Part shown: positions 9,495 to 18,513 of the stretch, piece after piece
Numbering within the stretch: the first letter of the stretch is position 1
How the letters are laid out: every line of letters starts with the position of its first letter
Assembly: GCA_039000685.1 (NCBI GenBank)
Contig: JAWBNW010000001.1
Coordinates: 1 to 64,000, forward strand
Reading direction: 5' to 3'
Origin: JAVZGQ01 sp039000685
Lineage (GTDB): Archaea > Aenigmatarchaeota > Aenigmatarchaeia > CG10238-14 > SCSR01
Length of the DNA stretch: 64,000 nucleotides
Notes under the pieces: generated by a model
What the model saw: only the letters and a program-made list of their open reading frames with translations
What the model was told of the DNA's origin: nothing
The model's database searches: none
Made by a program: the position numbers and the translations under genes

Positions 9495-10933
9495 GATTTG
9501 GCCAAATAAACAACTTCCTTTGCTTCCTCCCCACAATAAATACAGCCAGAAAATATTTTTTCTTTTTTGAATGGAATTATTCTGATAGTTGCTCCAGTTT
9601 CTTCTTTTATTTTTTCTTCACAACTCTCTTCACCACACCAACAAACTCTTAAAAAACCGCCTTTTTCTTCCAGAATTTTTTTGAATTCTTCATAGTCTTT
9701 TGGAGTGAAAGTGTTTTTCCTTAAAAACTCCTTTGCCTTCTTGAATAAGTTTTCTTGCATCTCTTCCATCACCTCAAAGATTTTCTTAACGGTTTGCTTA
9801 TCTTTCACAACAATTCTTTTAGATTCATCTCTTCTAACAAGCGTCACTTGTTTTTTGCTCAAATCTTTTGGTCCAATCTCAACCCTTATAGGAACTCCTT
9901 TTAATTCCCATTCATTGAATTTCCAGCCAGGAGTGTAGATTTCCCTATCATCCAGCAAAGCCGAAATACCAGCCTTTTTCAATTTCTCCAAAACTTCTTT
10001 AGCTTTTTTCAAAACTTTTCTTTTTTCCACTTCTTTATAAAATATAGGCACGATCACAACTTGGATAGGTGCAATTTTGGGTGGCAAAATTAAACCTTTA
10101 TCATCTCCATGTACCATAACTAAAGCTCCAATTAAACGAGTAGAGATGCCCCAGCTAGTTTGCCAAACATACTTTTCTTCTCCATTTCTATCGAGAAACT
10201 TTATTTCAAAAGCTTTTGAGAAGTTTTGACCCAAATTGTGGGAAGTACCCATCTGTAAAGCTTTACCATCCGGCATAAGAGCTTCTAGGGTTGTTGTGTA
10301 GAGAGCCCCCGCAAACTTTTCTCTTTCACTTTTCTTCCCAACAAGCACAGGAATAGCAAGATATTTTTCCATGAGTTCTTGATAAAATTTCAAAATCTTC
10401 ATCACCTCTTCATCAGCTTCTTCTTTTGTTTTGTGAGCTGTATGACCTTCTTGCCACAAGAACTCGCTTGTTCTTATGAAGGGTTTAGTTGATTTTATTT
10501 CTGCCCTTGTTATGTTGCACCATTGATTCAAAAGAACAGGCAGGTCTCTCCAGCTTCTTATCCATTTGGAATAAAAATGGTAAATTATTGTTTCTGAAGT
10601 TGGTCTTATTGCAAGCCTTTCACCAAGCTTGTTATCACCAGAGTGTGTCACCCAAAAAACTTCTGGGACAAATCCTTTAAAATGTTCAGCTTCTTTCTTC
10701 AAGAAGCTTTCTGGTATTAGTAAAGGGAAGTAAGCATTTTTGTGTCCAGAATCTTTCAACATTTTGTCAAAAATTTCGTGAATCTTTTCCCATATTTCAT
10801 AGCCATACTCTCTTATGGCTATTGTGCCTTGAACAGGACCATAATCAGCTAAGCCAGATTTCAAAACAACTTGAGAATACCATTCTGAAAAATTTTCTGA
10901 TTTTTTTACAGTAATTCCTTCTCGTTCAGCCAT
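9488..10933 (-). CDS. proS: Prolyl-tRNA synthetase, archaeal type
   Basis: ProRS charges tRNA-Pro with proline. The 481 residues from MAEREG match the usual archaeal/eukaryotic-type length. Class II features are present (AIRPTSETIIYHF, the motif 2 region; LIGALVMVHGDDKG, the motif 3 region). The anticodon-binding domain is followed by the archaeal C-terminal zinc domain with four cysteines (CWCGEESC and CIYCGEE) and a terminal Tyr (AKSY). An upstream in-frame ATG at 11011 would add 26 residues that overlap the divergent radical SAM gene and look non-coding, so I choose ATG 10933. The intergenic gap is only 30 bp, implying short or leaderless transcripts. Confidence 0.95.
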   Translation of the reverse strand: MAEREGITVKKSENFSEWYSQVVLKSGLADYGPVQGTIAIREYGYEIWEKIHEIFDKMLKDSGHKNAYFPLLIPESFLKKEAEHFKGFVPEVFWVTHSGDNKLGERLAIRPTSETIIYHFYSKWIRSWRDLPVLLNQWCNITRAEIKSTKPFIRTSEFLWQEGHTAHKTKEEADEEVMKILKFYQELMEKYLAIPVLVGKKSEREKFAGALYTTTLEALMPDGKALQMGTSHNLGQNFSKAFEIKFLDRNGEEKYVWQTSWGISTRLIGALVMVHGDDKGLILPPKIAPIQVVIVPIFYKEVEKRKVLKKAKEVLEKLKKAGISALLDDREIYTPGWKFNEWELKGVPIRVEIGPKDLSKKQVTLVRRDESKRIVVKDKQTVKKIFEVMEEMQENLFKKAKEFLRKNTFTPKDYEEFKKILEEKGGFLRVCWCGEESCEEKIKEETGATIRIIPFKKEKIFSGCIYCGEEAKEVVYLAKSY

Positions 10934-10963
10934 ACTTAAAATTATTCTACTTTTAAAAATAAA

Positions 10964-11908
10964 ATGATGAGGTTTGAGCCAAGCTACTTGAAATTGATTG
11001 AAACAGGACAAATGGAGGAAAGGATAGCAAGACTATACAAAATTTTGGAAAAATGTGAGCTTTGCCCAAGGAAGTGTCATGTAAACAGGCTTGCTGGAGA
11101 AAAAGGAGTTTGTCACTCCGGGTTAAAGCTTAAAGTCTCAAGCTTTTTCCCCCACTTCGGAGAAGAGGATGTTTTAGTTGGAAACCATGGTTCAGGAACA
11201 ATTTTTCTTTCAAACTGCAGTTTGAGATGCGTCTATTGCCAAAATTATGAGATATCCCATTTAGGAGAAGGGAAAGAATGTTCAGAAGAAGAAGTTACTG
11301 AGATGATGTTGAGCTTGCAAAGGATGGGCTGCCACAATATCAACTTCGTAACACCAACACACTTTGCTTCCCAGCTTGTTAAATCAATAAAAATTGCTGC
11401 TGAAAAGGGTTTAAGATTGCCAATAGTCTGGAATTGTGGTGGTTATGAAAATGTGGAGATAATTAAATTGCTTGATGGAATAATTGACATTTACATGCCG
11501 GACATTAAATACGGAAGCAACGAAGGAGCTGAAAAATACTCTAAGCCACCAGTTCAAGATTATTGGGATAGATGTAAAGAAGCAATAAAAGAAATGCATC
11601 GTCAAGTTGGTGATCTGAAGATTGAAAAAGGTTTGGCTTTCAGAGGCCTATTGATAAGACATTTAGTTTTGCCGAACAACATAGCAGAAACTGCTAATGT
11701 GTTAAATTTCATAGCAAAAGAAATTTCTCCAAACAGCTATGTCAACATAATGTCCCAATACTATCCTGCAGGCGAAATACTGCTCAATCCAGAAAAATAT
11801 CCTGAGCTTAGAAAAAACATAAAAGAAGATTATAAAAAAGCTATAGAAATAGCTTTCGAGCTAAATTTGACAAGAGGCTTGGAGGAGAGACAGCTTAGAA
11901 GAATTTAA
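10964..11908 (+). CDS. Radical SAM protein of the PflX (COG1313) type
   Basis: The protein has 314 residues. An N-terminal Cys cluster (CELCPRKCHVNR, then GVCHSG) precedes the radical SAM cluster CSLRCVYCQNYEIS (C-x3-C-x2-C) at about residues 84-91. The rest follows pyruvate-formate-lyase-activating-enzyme homologues (NFVTPTHFASQ, WNCGGYE, DIYMPDIKYG, YYPAGE). Members bind a 4Fe-4S cluster and SAM to generate a radical; the substrate of this subgroup is not established. It is divergent from proS and lies 32 nt before mre11, possibly in one transcript, though I see no functional link. Confidence 0.85.
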   Translation: MMRFEPSYLKLIETGQMEERIARLYKILEKCELCPRKCHVNRLAGEKGVCHSGLKLKVSSFFPHFGEEDVLVGNHGSGTIFLSNCSLRCVYCQNYEISHLGEGKECSEEEVTEMMLSLQRMGCHNINFVTPTHFASQLVKSIKIAAEKGLRLPIVWNCGGYENVEIIKLLDGIIDIYMPDIKYGSNEGAEKYSKPPVQDYWDRCKEAIKEMHRQVGDLKIEKGLAFRGLLIRHLVLPNNIAETANVLNFIAKEISPNSYVNIMSQYYPAGEILLNPEKYPELRKNIKEDYKKAIEIAFELNLTRGLEERQLRRI

Positions 11909-11940
11909 ATAAGTTTGGTTTCATACTTTAAGTAGGTAGC

Positions 11941-13218
11941 ATGAAGATAGCTATCCTTTCAGACTTTCACTTCGGATTCGCTTGGAACCCCGAGCTCGAA
12001 GATGACAGTTTTGAGAATGCGGAAGAAGCTATGGAAAAGGCTTTAAGAAGTGACTTGATTTTGATACTCGGTGATATCTTTGATTCTAGAGTGCCTAAAA
12101 CTCAAACTTGGGCAAAAGCTATGAAAGTTCTGGTTAAACCATTGCTCGAAGAAAATAGAAATGTAAAGCTCATATATTCCTCAAAAGAATTGAAGAAAGC
12201 TTCTACTAGAACTCTAAATCATTTGCCCGTGATAGCAATTCATGGTACACATGAAAGAAGAGGAAAAGGTGAGCTAAATGCAGTTGAAGTTTTGGAAAAT
12301 GCAGGTTTATTGATTCATTTACACTGTCAAACAATTATTCTTGAAAAAAATGGAATTAAAGTCGCAATTCATGGCATGTCTGGTGTACCAGAAAGATTTG
12401 CAAGAGATATTCTTCAGCAATGGAATCCTCAGCCAATAAAAGATAGCTACAACATCTTATTACTACACCAGAGCATTGATCCTTACATTTATTCACCTCT
12501 TGAACCCCCAACCATTTCAGTTTCAAACTTACCAAAAGGATTCGATTTGATAATCGATGGACACATCCATCAGCACGAGAAATACAAAATCAACGGAACA
12601 ACTTTATTATTTTCAGGAAGTACAATAGTCACACAATTTGAAAAAGTTGAGAGTGAAATTGAAAAAGGAATTTATTTTATTGAGTTGGACGAGGAAATAA
12701 AAACAGAGTTTGTACCTCTTGAAAAAAACAGGAAATTTTTATACGAGGAAATTCAGCTGAATGAAATTTCGGCAAAGGAAGAAATAGAACACAAGATAGA
12801 AGAAATTTTGAAAAACAATTTCTCAAAACCTCCAATAATAAAACTAAAACTTAAGGGCAAAGGGATAGAGATTCTTGATCAAGACTTGAGAAGCTTGGAA
12901 AGAAAATATCTAGGAAAAGCTGTAATTATTTTTGCTAAAGATTTCGAATCTCCAGAGATTCAGAGAAAAACAGAGTTTTTAAGAGCCCTGAGGGAGCAAA
13001 AACTTTCAGTTGAAGATATAGGCATGGAAATTTTCAGGAAAAATTTGGATGAGCTAAATTTCTCTTCATCTTTTGATTTTGAACATATTTTCAGATTGTT
13101 GAGTGAGAATGAAGTGGAAAAAAGTTTCAACATTCTCATAGGAGAACAAAAGACATTGGAAGGAATTTTAAAGAAGTCTTTAAGAAATTTTGGTGTGGGT
13201 AATGATAACAAGAGTTGA
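11941..13218 (+). CDS. mre11: Mre11-family DNA repair nuclease
   Basis: Mre11 with Rad50 processes DNA double-strand breaks. This 425-residue protein has the phosphoesterase motifs: SDFHFG (Asp8, His10), GDIFD (44-48), a third motif reading GTHE (102-105), IAIHGMSG, LLLHQS and DGHIHQHE. The third motif is normally GNHD with Asn binding metal; Thr and Glu replace Asn and Asp here while the catalytic His is kept. The C-terminal 150 residues are helical and charged, as expected for the capping and Rad50-binding region. The gene overlaps rad50 by 17 nt, a standard archaeal pairing. No nurA is seen nearby. Confidence 0.9.
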   Translation: MKIAILSDFHFGFAWNPELEDDSFENAEEAMEKALRSDLILILGDIFDSRVPKTQTWAKAMKVLVKPLLEENRNVKLIYSSKELKKASTRTLNHLPVIAIHGTHERRGKGELNAVEVLENAGLLIHLHCQTIILEKNGIKVAIHGMSGVPERFARDILQQWNPQPIKDSYNILLLHQSIDPYIYSPLEPPTISVSNLPKGFDLIIDGHIHQHEKYKINGTTLLFSGSTIVTQFEKVESEIEKGIYFIELDEEIKTEFVPLEKNRKFLYEEIQLNEISAKEEIEHKIEEILKNNFSKPPIIKLKLKGKGIEILDQDLRSLERKYLGKAVIIFAKDFESPEIQRKTEFLRALREQKLSVEDIGMEIFRKNLDELNFSSSFDFEHIFRLLSENEVEKSFNILIGEQKTLEGILKKSLRNFGVGNDNKS

Positions 13219-15565
13219 GCTTAAGAACTGGCGATCACATTTGGAATCGAAGTTTGATTTTTCCCCAGGCACCAACATATTGTTAGGAAGTATAGGTTCT
13301 GGAAAATCTTCTGTCCTTGATGCTATCTGTTTTGCCTTCTTCGGGACTTTTCCAAATCTTCAAACAAAAAAGATTAAACTTGATGATGTGATTATGAGAA
13401 AACCAACGGAAAAAAATAGAGCAGAAGTTGAGGTTCACTTCCAATCAAATGGAAAAAACTATTCCGTCAAGAGAGTAATAGAAAAAGGTAAAGGCACAAC
13501 TTATTCTGAAATAAGAGATGAAGGAAAACTGATTGAAGCCCCAAACACACAAAGGGTTACAGAAATAGTTGAAGAAATCTTGAAAGTTGATTACGAACTC
13601 TTCAGTAAGGCAATTTATTCTGAGCAAAATGCTTTAGACTATTTCTTGACAATAGCAAAAGGCCAAAGAATGAAAAAAATAGATGAACTTCTGGCTATAG
13701 ACAAATTTGAAAAAGCCAGGGCAGCAGCAGTTACTTTGACTAACAGGATTATCGACAGGAAACTTGGGATAGAAAGCACAATCAGTCAAATTAATGGGGA
13801 AGAATTGAAAAGAAATGCCTTTGATTTGGAAGAAGTGATAAGAAAACTTGTTATGGAAAAAGAGAGCTTGAAGAAAGATCTTGATAAAATAACTGAAGAA
13901 AAAACAAAACTTGAAGAAGAACTTCAAGAGTTAAAGAAGATCAAGGAAAATCTGGAAAATTTGAAGAGAGAAGAGAGAGGAAAAGAAAGTGTTCTTGAAG
14001 AAACTTTGAAAACAATAAAATCGATTGAAGATGCTACAAGAGGATTTTCCAAAGAAGGAATCCAAAAAACTCTTGAAGAATTGGAAAAATTTGAAGAAAA
14101 ACTTGAACAAGAGAAAAAACAAAAGAAAGAAGCTTACGAAAGACTGTTTTCTGAAATTTCCCAAAACAATAGCAAGAAGTTTTTGTATGAAGAAAAAGTT
14201 TCGCGACTTAAACCAAAACTTGATGAAAAAATTGAAATAAAGAAAGAAATTGATCATTTGCTCAGCATAACAGGAGAAAATATAGATGAACAATTGGAAA
14301 AAACTAAAACGGAAATAGAAAAAATAAATTTTGAAATTTCTTCCTTCACCACAATGATCAATGATTTGAATTCTTTTATCCAACATCTCTCTTCTCCAGA
14401 TAACAAATGCCCTGTTTGCGACTCTATATTGACGCAAGAGAGAAAGAATCTCCTGATAAAACAAAAACAAGAGCAGCTGAATAAACTGGAAGACAAGCTG
14501 GGAGATTTAATAATGAGCAGGCAAAACACGAGTGAAATTTTGAAAAAAATTGAGGACTCTGCCAAGAAAATAAGTGAGATGTATCTTCAAATAAAAGATA
14601 TGCCAGAAATTCAAAGAGAAATTGAAGATTCGGAAAAGAATTTAATTCAACTTAATTCCTTCCTATCCCAAAATGAAAAAATCTTGGATAATTTAAGAAA
14701 TGATTTGGAACAAATAGAAAAACAGATTAAAGAAAATGAAAGCAAGAAGAGGAAGTATGAAATATTGTTGATACAGCTCGAAGATTTGGAAGAAAAGAAA
14801 AAAAGGAGTGAGGTGTTGAAGAGAGAAACAGAAGAAATCAAATCAAGAATGAAAGAAATAGAAGCAAAACTTGAAGGCAAAGATTTGGCAAGAATGGAAG
14901 AAGCTCTCAAGTCAATCATAAGCAAAGAAAGTGAAGTAAAAACAAGGCTTCAATCTTACGATTCGTTCATTCAAGAAAAAGAATTAAGGAAAAGGGAATA
15001 CGAGGAAAAGTTGAAAGATCTGGAAAAACAGAATAGAGAAGTCAAAAAACTAGAGCATTTGATAAGAGATTTGGAGATTTTCAGTCTCGCCCTTCAGCAA
15101 ACACAGATTGAACTGAGGAGCAATTTTGTCGAGGCAGTGAATTACACCATGAACAAGCTTTGGAGCACTCTATACCCATACCATGATTTCGTCTCTGTTA
15201 GGTTGAATGCAGAAGAAGGAGACTATGTTTTGCAGTTGCAAGGAAGGGATGGTAATTGGATGAATGTTGAAGGTATAGCTTCCGGTGGTGAAAGGAGCAT
15301 AGCTTGCCTTGCTTTGAGAATAGCTTTTGCCCTCGTGCTCGCTCCAACCATGAGAATAATCTTTTTGGACGAGCCAAGTCACAATTTGGATCAAGTCTCT
15401 CTAAAAGTCTTTGCAACAACTTTGAAAGAAAAAATCAGCGAGTTCATCGATCAGGTTTTCTTGATAACACATCAATCGGAGCTAGAAGATGCTTTGACAG
15501 GCAATGGCTACCTATTAGAAAGAGATAAGGAAAAAGACGGTGTGACAAAGGTTGTTGCCTTATAA
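13202..15565 (+). CDS. rad50: Rad50 SMC-like ATPase
   Basis: The protein has 787 residues from the ATG at 13202 (MITRVELKNWRSH), the usual Rad50 beginning; an earlier ATG at 13190 adds only four residues. Walker A is GSIGSGKSS (29-37). A long coiled coil runs from about 160 to 640, interrupted by the zinc-hook CPVC (403-406) that dimerises two Rad50 arms. The signature ASGGERSIACLALRIAF and Walker B IIFLDEPSHNLD close the ATPase head. It binds Mre11, whose gene overlaps it upstream. Length is slightly below the usual 850-900, owing to a shorter coil. Confidence 0.95.
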   Translation: MITRVELKNWRSHLESKFDFSPGTNILLGSIGSGKSSVLDAICFAFFGTFPNLQTKKIKLDDVIMRKPTEKNRAEVEVHFQSNGKNYSVKRVIEKGKGTTYSEIRDEGKLIEAPNTQRVTEIVEEILKVDYELFSKAIYSEQNALDYFLTIAKGQRMKKIDELLAIDKFEKARAAAVTLTNRIIDRKLGIESTISQINGEELKRNAFDLEEVIRKLVMEKESLKKDLDKITEEKTKLEEELQELKKIKENLENLKREERGKESVLEETLKTIKSIEDATRGFSKEGIQKTLEELEKFEEKLEQEKKQKKEAYERLFSEISQNNSKKFLYEEKVSRLKPKLDEKIEIKKEIDHLLSITGENIDEQLEKTKTEIEKINFEISSFTTMINDLNSFIQHLSSPDNKCPVCDSILTQERKNLLIKQKQEQLNKLEDKLGDLIMSRQNTSEILKKIEDSAKKISEMYLQIKDMPEIQREIEDSEKNLIQLNSFLSQNEKILDNLRNDLEQIEKQIKENESKKRKYEILLIQLEDLEEKKKRSEVLKRETEEIKSRMKEIEAKLEGKDLARMEEALKSIISKESEVKTRLQSYDSFIQEKELRKREYEEKLKDLEKQNREVKKLEHLIRDLEIFSLALQQTQIELRSNFVEAVNYTMNKLWSTLYPYHDFVSVRLNAEEGDYVLQLQGRDGNWMNVEGIASGGERSIACLALRIAFALVLAPTMRIIFLDEPSHNLDQVSLKVFATTLKEKISEFIDQVFLITHQSELEDALTGNGYLLERDKEKDGVTKVVAL

Positions 15566-15566
15566 A

Positions 15567-16265
15567 TCATCTGAACAATTTTTCAGTCGGGTAAACAATT
15601 ATTCCTTTACCAGATTTTATTTCAAATGGGTGCGAATCTGTGTCATGGTCCGTTGCTCTCATCTTTCTTATGGTTATCCCTCTTGGATATCCAGAAGAAT
15701 AAGATAGCAATATTATACCATCTGAAGTGAATTCTTCTATTCCAAAAGATGAAATAGAGTTGGAGCCTTCTGGAATTTCACAAGTGAGCAGAGCAGTACA
15801 ATTCAATTTTTTGAGCAGTTTATCCAACTCAAGCAAGCTTCTTCTGATCTCCAAAGGTCTCTCGAAGAAAAGGCTTATAACTGTTATTGGGTCAATGACT
15901 ATCCTCTCTGCCCCAACTTTTTCAACATTGTTTTCAATCAAATTCTTGAACTTTTCAAAATCATAGATGTCTGACTTTATGAGGAGAAGCTTTCCTTCTT
16001 TCTCTAGTTTTTCCAAAGGCCAGCCAAAAGTCAGGTTTATATATTTTTTTATCCTCTCGACATTTTCTTCTAAAGATATATACACACCTTTCTCTTTCTT
16101 TTCCAAAACACCATTGACCAAAAACTGCAAAGAGAGTATAGTCTTGCCTGATCCAGGACTGCCAGAAACAAGAATTGTAGAACCTTTAGGAAAACCGCCT
16201 TTAAGCAAAGCATCTAAACCTTTTATGCCAGAAGGAGTTCTTTCTATGGCATCAACTTCTTTCAT
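15567..16265 (-). CDS. KaiC-like RecA-superfamily ATPase, single domain
   Basis: The 232 residues form one KaiC domain: GIKGLDALLKGGFPKGS, Walker A GSPGSGKT (35-42), the catalytic glutamate region SLEENVERI, Walker B ERIVIDPIT, and a C-terminal IRKMRATDHD strand typical of KaiC. It is divergent from a relative without Walker A (16301), with 35 bp between them, so the pair probably shares a regulatory region. Because FlaH, the archaellum motor ATP-binding protein, has this fold and pilin-like genes follow, a role in the pilus system is plausible inference. It abuts convergent rad50. Confidence 0.85.
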   Translation of the reverse strand: MKEVDAIERTPSGIKGLDALLKGGFPKGSTILVSGSPGSGKTILSLQFLVNGVLEKKEKGVYISLEENVERIKKYINLTFGWPLEKLEKEGKLLLIKSDIYDFEKFKNLIENNVEKVGAERIVIDPITVISLFFERPLEIRRSLLELDKLLKKLNCTALLTCEIPEGSNSISSFGIEEFTSDGIILLSYSSGYPRGITIRKMRATDHDTDSHPFEIKSGKGIIVYPTEKLFR

Positions 16266-16300
16266 AAATTAAATTTATTTTCAATAGTATAAGAATTAAT

Positions 16301-16888
16301 ATGGACAAATCGATAGAAACCATAAGAGGAGAGAAAACCCTCAAAGAATTTATTAAAAAACTCGAGCCAAAGAGTGTAGTTCTCTTTATCATCGATGCAA
16401 AGAAATACCATAAAATACATCCAAAACTTTTGCAGACCATAATAAAAGAAAAATGTTTTGCAGGAATTTACATCACGATAAACAAGCCTTACAGTGCTTT
16501 GATCAAATACCTCAAAGAAAACAAAATAAACACGGATAACATATTTTTCATCGATGCTATATCAAAGAGTGTTGGAGGGGAGATAAAAATGACAAAAGAC
16601 TGTTTATTCATTCCTTCTCCCTCCCAACTAACTGATTTGGCAATAGCTTTAACTCAAGCTTTAGAAAGCATGGAACATAAGGAAAACAAATTCATTTTTC
16701 TCGATTCCCTTTCAACTTTATTAATCTATAACTCCTTTGAAGTTGCAGCCAAGTTCGTCCATTTCATAATCTCTAGGCTTAGACTGTTTGGTCTTGTCGG
16801 GATGATAATCTCAATAGAAAAACAAATAGATGAGAGAATGTTAAATATTTTAATAGAGATGTGTGATAGGGTGGTTGAAGTCAAATGA
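16301..16888 (+). CDS. Degenerate KaiC-like protein lacking Walker A
   Basis: The 195 residues look like a RecA/KaiC core whose nucleotide-binding loop is lost: the region after VVLFIIDAKKYHK has no GxxGxGKT, while a Walker-B-like strand remains (NKFIFLDSLSTLLIYN, about 125-140). Later helices and strands (AAKFVHFIISRLR, LVGMIISIEK) keep the KaiC order. It may be a non-hydrolysing partner of the KaiC ATPase encoded divergently. Its stop overlaps the next gene (ATGA), tying it to the membrane protein and pilin run downstream. Fold assignment is by pattern, not by search. Confidence 0.6.
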   Translation: MDKSIETIRGEKTLKEFIKKLEPKSVVLFIIDAKKYHKIHPKLLQTIIKEKCFAGIYITINKPYSALIKYLKENKINTDNIFFIDAISKSVGGEIKMTKDCLFIPSPSQLTDLAIALTQALESMEHKENKFIFLDSLSTLLIYNSFEVAAKFVHFIISRLRLFGLVGMIISIEKQIDERMLNILIEMCDRVVEVK

Positions 16889-17235
16889 TCGAAATCTTCT
16901 TTCAAATCTTAAGCTTGCTGAGCTCTGTTTTAGCTTTCATAACAGTAATTATGTTTGCTCGATCTAACATCAAGTTCACAAAAGGCGAATTGCAAGAAAT
17001 AATCAATTATTTTGTTTGGGGAACTATATTCATGTTCGGTGCAATGGCGGCTCAACTTCAAGTTGACCTCTTTAATTTGTCTGGCACACCAATAGATATG
17101 ATAAAATATCTTCTATTGTTGATTGGTTTTTCATATTACTTATTAGCTTCCAACCGAATTTACAAGATGTCAAAAGTCCTAGGGTTTGCTTCAGAAGAAA
17201 TGCCAAAGAAACTGAAAAAAGTCCTTAAATCTTAA
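16885..17235 (+). CDS. Small membrane protein with three helices
   Basis: The 116 residues contain three predicted membrane helices (about 5-25, 40-62, 72-92) and a basic cytoplasmic C-terminus (KKLKKVLKS). No recognised family. It starts inside the stop of the degenerate KaiC gene (ATGA overlap) and precedes the first pilin gene by 25 nt, so it is probably an accessory membrane component of the same system. Confidence 0.65.
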   Translation: MIEIFFQILSLLSSVLAFITVIMFARSNIKFTKGELQEIINYFVWGTIFMFGAMAAQLQVDLFNLSGTPIDMIKYLLLLIGFSYYLLASNRIYKMSKVLGFASEEMPKKLKKVLKS

Positions 17236-17260
17236 TTTCAAGAAAAGTTTAATTTAAATT

Positions 17261-17671
17261 ATGAAGGCCCAAGTTGCTCTTGAATATTTAATGATAATTT
17301 CTTTTGCTTTGATGGTCTTGTTGCCTTACGCTCTTTATCTTCAAACAGCTTCCCAAAATTTAAAAGAAGACAACAATTTAGCCATAGCTTCCAATTCTCT
17401 GAAAAAAATAGGTCAGACAGCAGACTGGGTTTTTTCTCAAGGTGAGCCTGCCAAAATTACAATCTTGGTTCAAATTCCTGCTAACATTGAAGAAATTTCT
17501 TTTGACGGCAAAATGATGAACTGGAAAGTTAGGACTAGCGCTGGTCTATCAGATATTTACTACATTTCTTCGGCTAACTTGACAGGAAGCTTGCCAACAA
17601 CTCCAGGCTATTACAATTTGCTGATTCAAGCTATCGGAAATGGGGTGAACATAAGTGTTAGCCCAAGTTAG
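17261..17671 (+). CDS. Class III signal peptide pilin-like protein
   Basis: The 136 residues start MKAQVALEYLMIISFALMVL: the motif K-A-Q-x-x-x-E-Y-L followed by a hydrophobic helix marks archaeal type IV prepilins. The remaining 100 residues form a small beta-rich ectodomain with one or two Asn glycosylation sites. It opens a run of six genes that overlap end to end (17261-22134). The next gene begins 17 nt before this stop. Confidence 0.75.
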   Translation: MKAQVALEYLMIISFALMVLLPYALYLQTASQNLKEDNNLAIASNSLKKIGQTADWVFSQGEPAKITILVQIPANIEEISFDGKMMNWKVRTSAGLSDIYYISSANLTGSLPTTPGYYNLLIQAIGNGVNISVSPS

Positions 17672-18044
17672 CATAGAATTTATTTCTTTGCTCTCATTCC
17701 TTTTCATTTTTTTATTCTTCACAATTTATCACAGTTCCAATCTTTACATTCAGACAAACGCAGCAAGGATCTTGAAAGATGCACAAACAGTAAGCGATCA
17801 AATTGCTTCTGAAATAAACTTAGCCCTTAGAGCTGGGAGTGGCTACTCAAGAACTTTCAATGTCCCAAATAAAATTTCCAATGCAATAGATTACAACATA
17901 ACAGTAAAAGATTATCTTGTGATTTTGACTTGGAACGGTGGCTCCACACAATCTATAATCTTGACAAGAAATATCAGTGGAGAAATATTGAAAGGTGAGA
18001 ACTTGATAAGAAATTTGGATGGTGTGATTTATGCTAACCAATAA
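17655..18044 (+). CDS. Pilin-like protein (second in run)
   Basis: The 129 residues begin with GTG as MLAQVSIEFISLLSFLFIFLFF, again Q-x-S-x-E plus a long hydrophobic helix, the prepilin signature. The mature part contains an amphipathic helix (ARILKDAQTVSDQIASEINLALRAG) continuing the N-terminal helix, as in type IV pilins, then a small beta domain ending YANQ. It overlaps the preceding gene by 17 nt and the next by 14 nt. Confidence 0.7.
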   Translation: MLAQVSIEFISLLSFLFIFLFFTIYHSSNLYIQTNAARILKDAQTVSDQIASEINLALRAGSGYSRTFNVPNKISNAIDYNITVKDYLVILTWNGGSTQSIILTRNISGEILKGENLIRNLDGVIYANQ

Positions 18045-18513
18045 AGCCCAAGCCTTCACTTATGATTTTTTCATAGCTTTAGGTATTTTTTTTGTCGTGA
18101 TGATTTTGGTGATGGGAAATTGGTACTTTTCAGCCGTTCAAACACAAGAAACCATGGAAAAAAATTTAGCCTATAATATTCTACTTTCTGCATCTCAAGT
18201 TTGGTTTAAAGAAGGATTTCCAAAATATTGGAATGTTGACAATATAGTTGAGCTAGGTTTGTCCAATGACGGAAAGATAAATGAAACCAAAATGGAAATG
18301 CTGAACAATTCGATCGGATATCCCAAAGCAACTCTTTTGCTCAATCTTGGCAATTTCAACTTGTGCTATGAAATTTATGACAAAACAGGAAATTTAATTT
18401 TTCGCTTTCCTCAAAATGCAGATCTTAATTCAGCAAAAAACATCTACAAGATTGAAAGAATTGGGATATTGAATGAGCAGCCTGTGAAAGTGAGGACTTT
18501 GATATGGAACTGA
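18031..18513 (+). CDS. Pilin-like membrane-anchored protein (third in run)
   Basis: The 160 residues start MLTNKAQAFTYDFFIALGIF with a hydrophobic helix to about residue 35, then a helical stretch and a small ectodomain. The KAQAFTYD segment resembles a prepilin motif but lacks the usual Glu at position 5 of the mature form (Asp two positions later), so processing by the prepilin peptidase is uncertain. It overlaps both neighbours (14 nt upstream, 10 nt downstream). Confidence 0.65.
   Translation: MLTNKAQAFTYDFFIALGIFFVVMILVMGNWYFSAVQTQETMEKNLAYNILLSASQVWFKEGFPKYWNVDNIVELGLSNDGKINETKMEMLNNSIGYPKATLLLNLGNFNLCYEIYDKTGNLIFRFPQNADLNSAKNIYKIERIGILNEQPVKVRTLIWN

Noticed and set aside
10934..11011. 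N-terminal extension of ProRS
   Set aside because: It overlaps the divergent radical SAM gene, has no ProRS-like residues, and MAEREG is the natural start.
13931..14470. Minus-strand ORF opposite the Rad50 coiled coil
   Set aside because: Its Phe-rich product is the mirror of Lys/Glu-rich coil codons.
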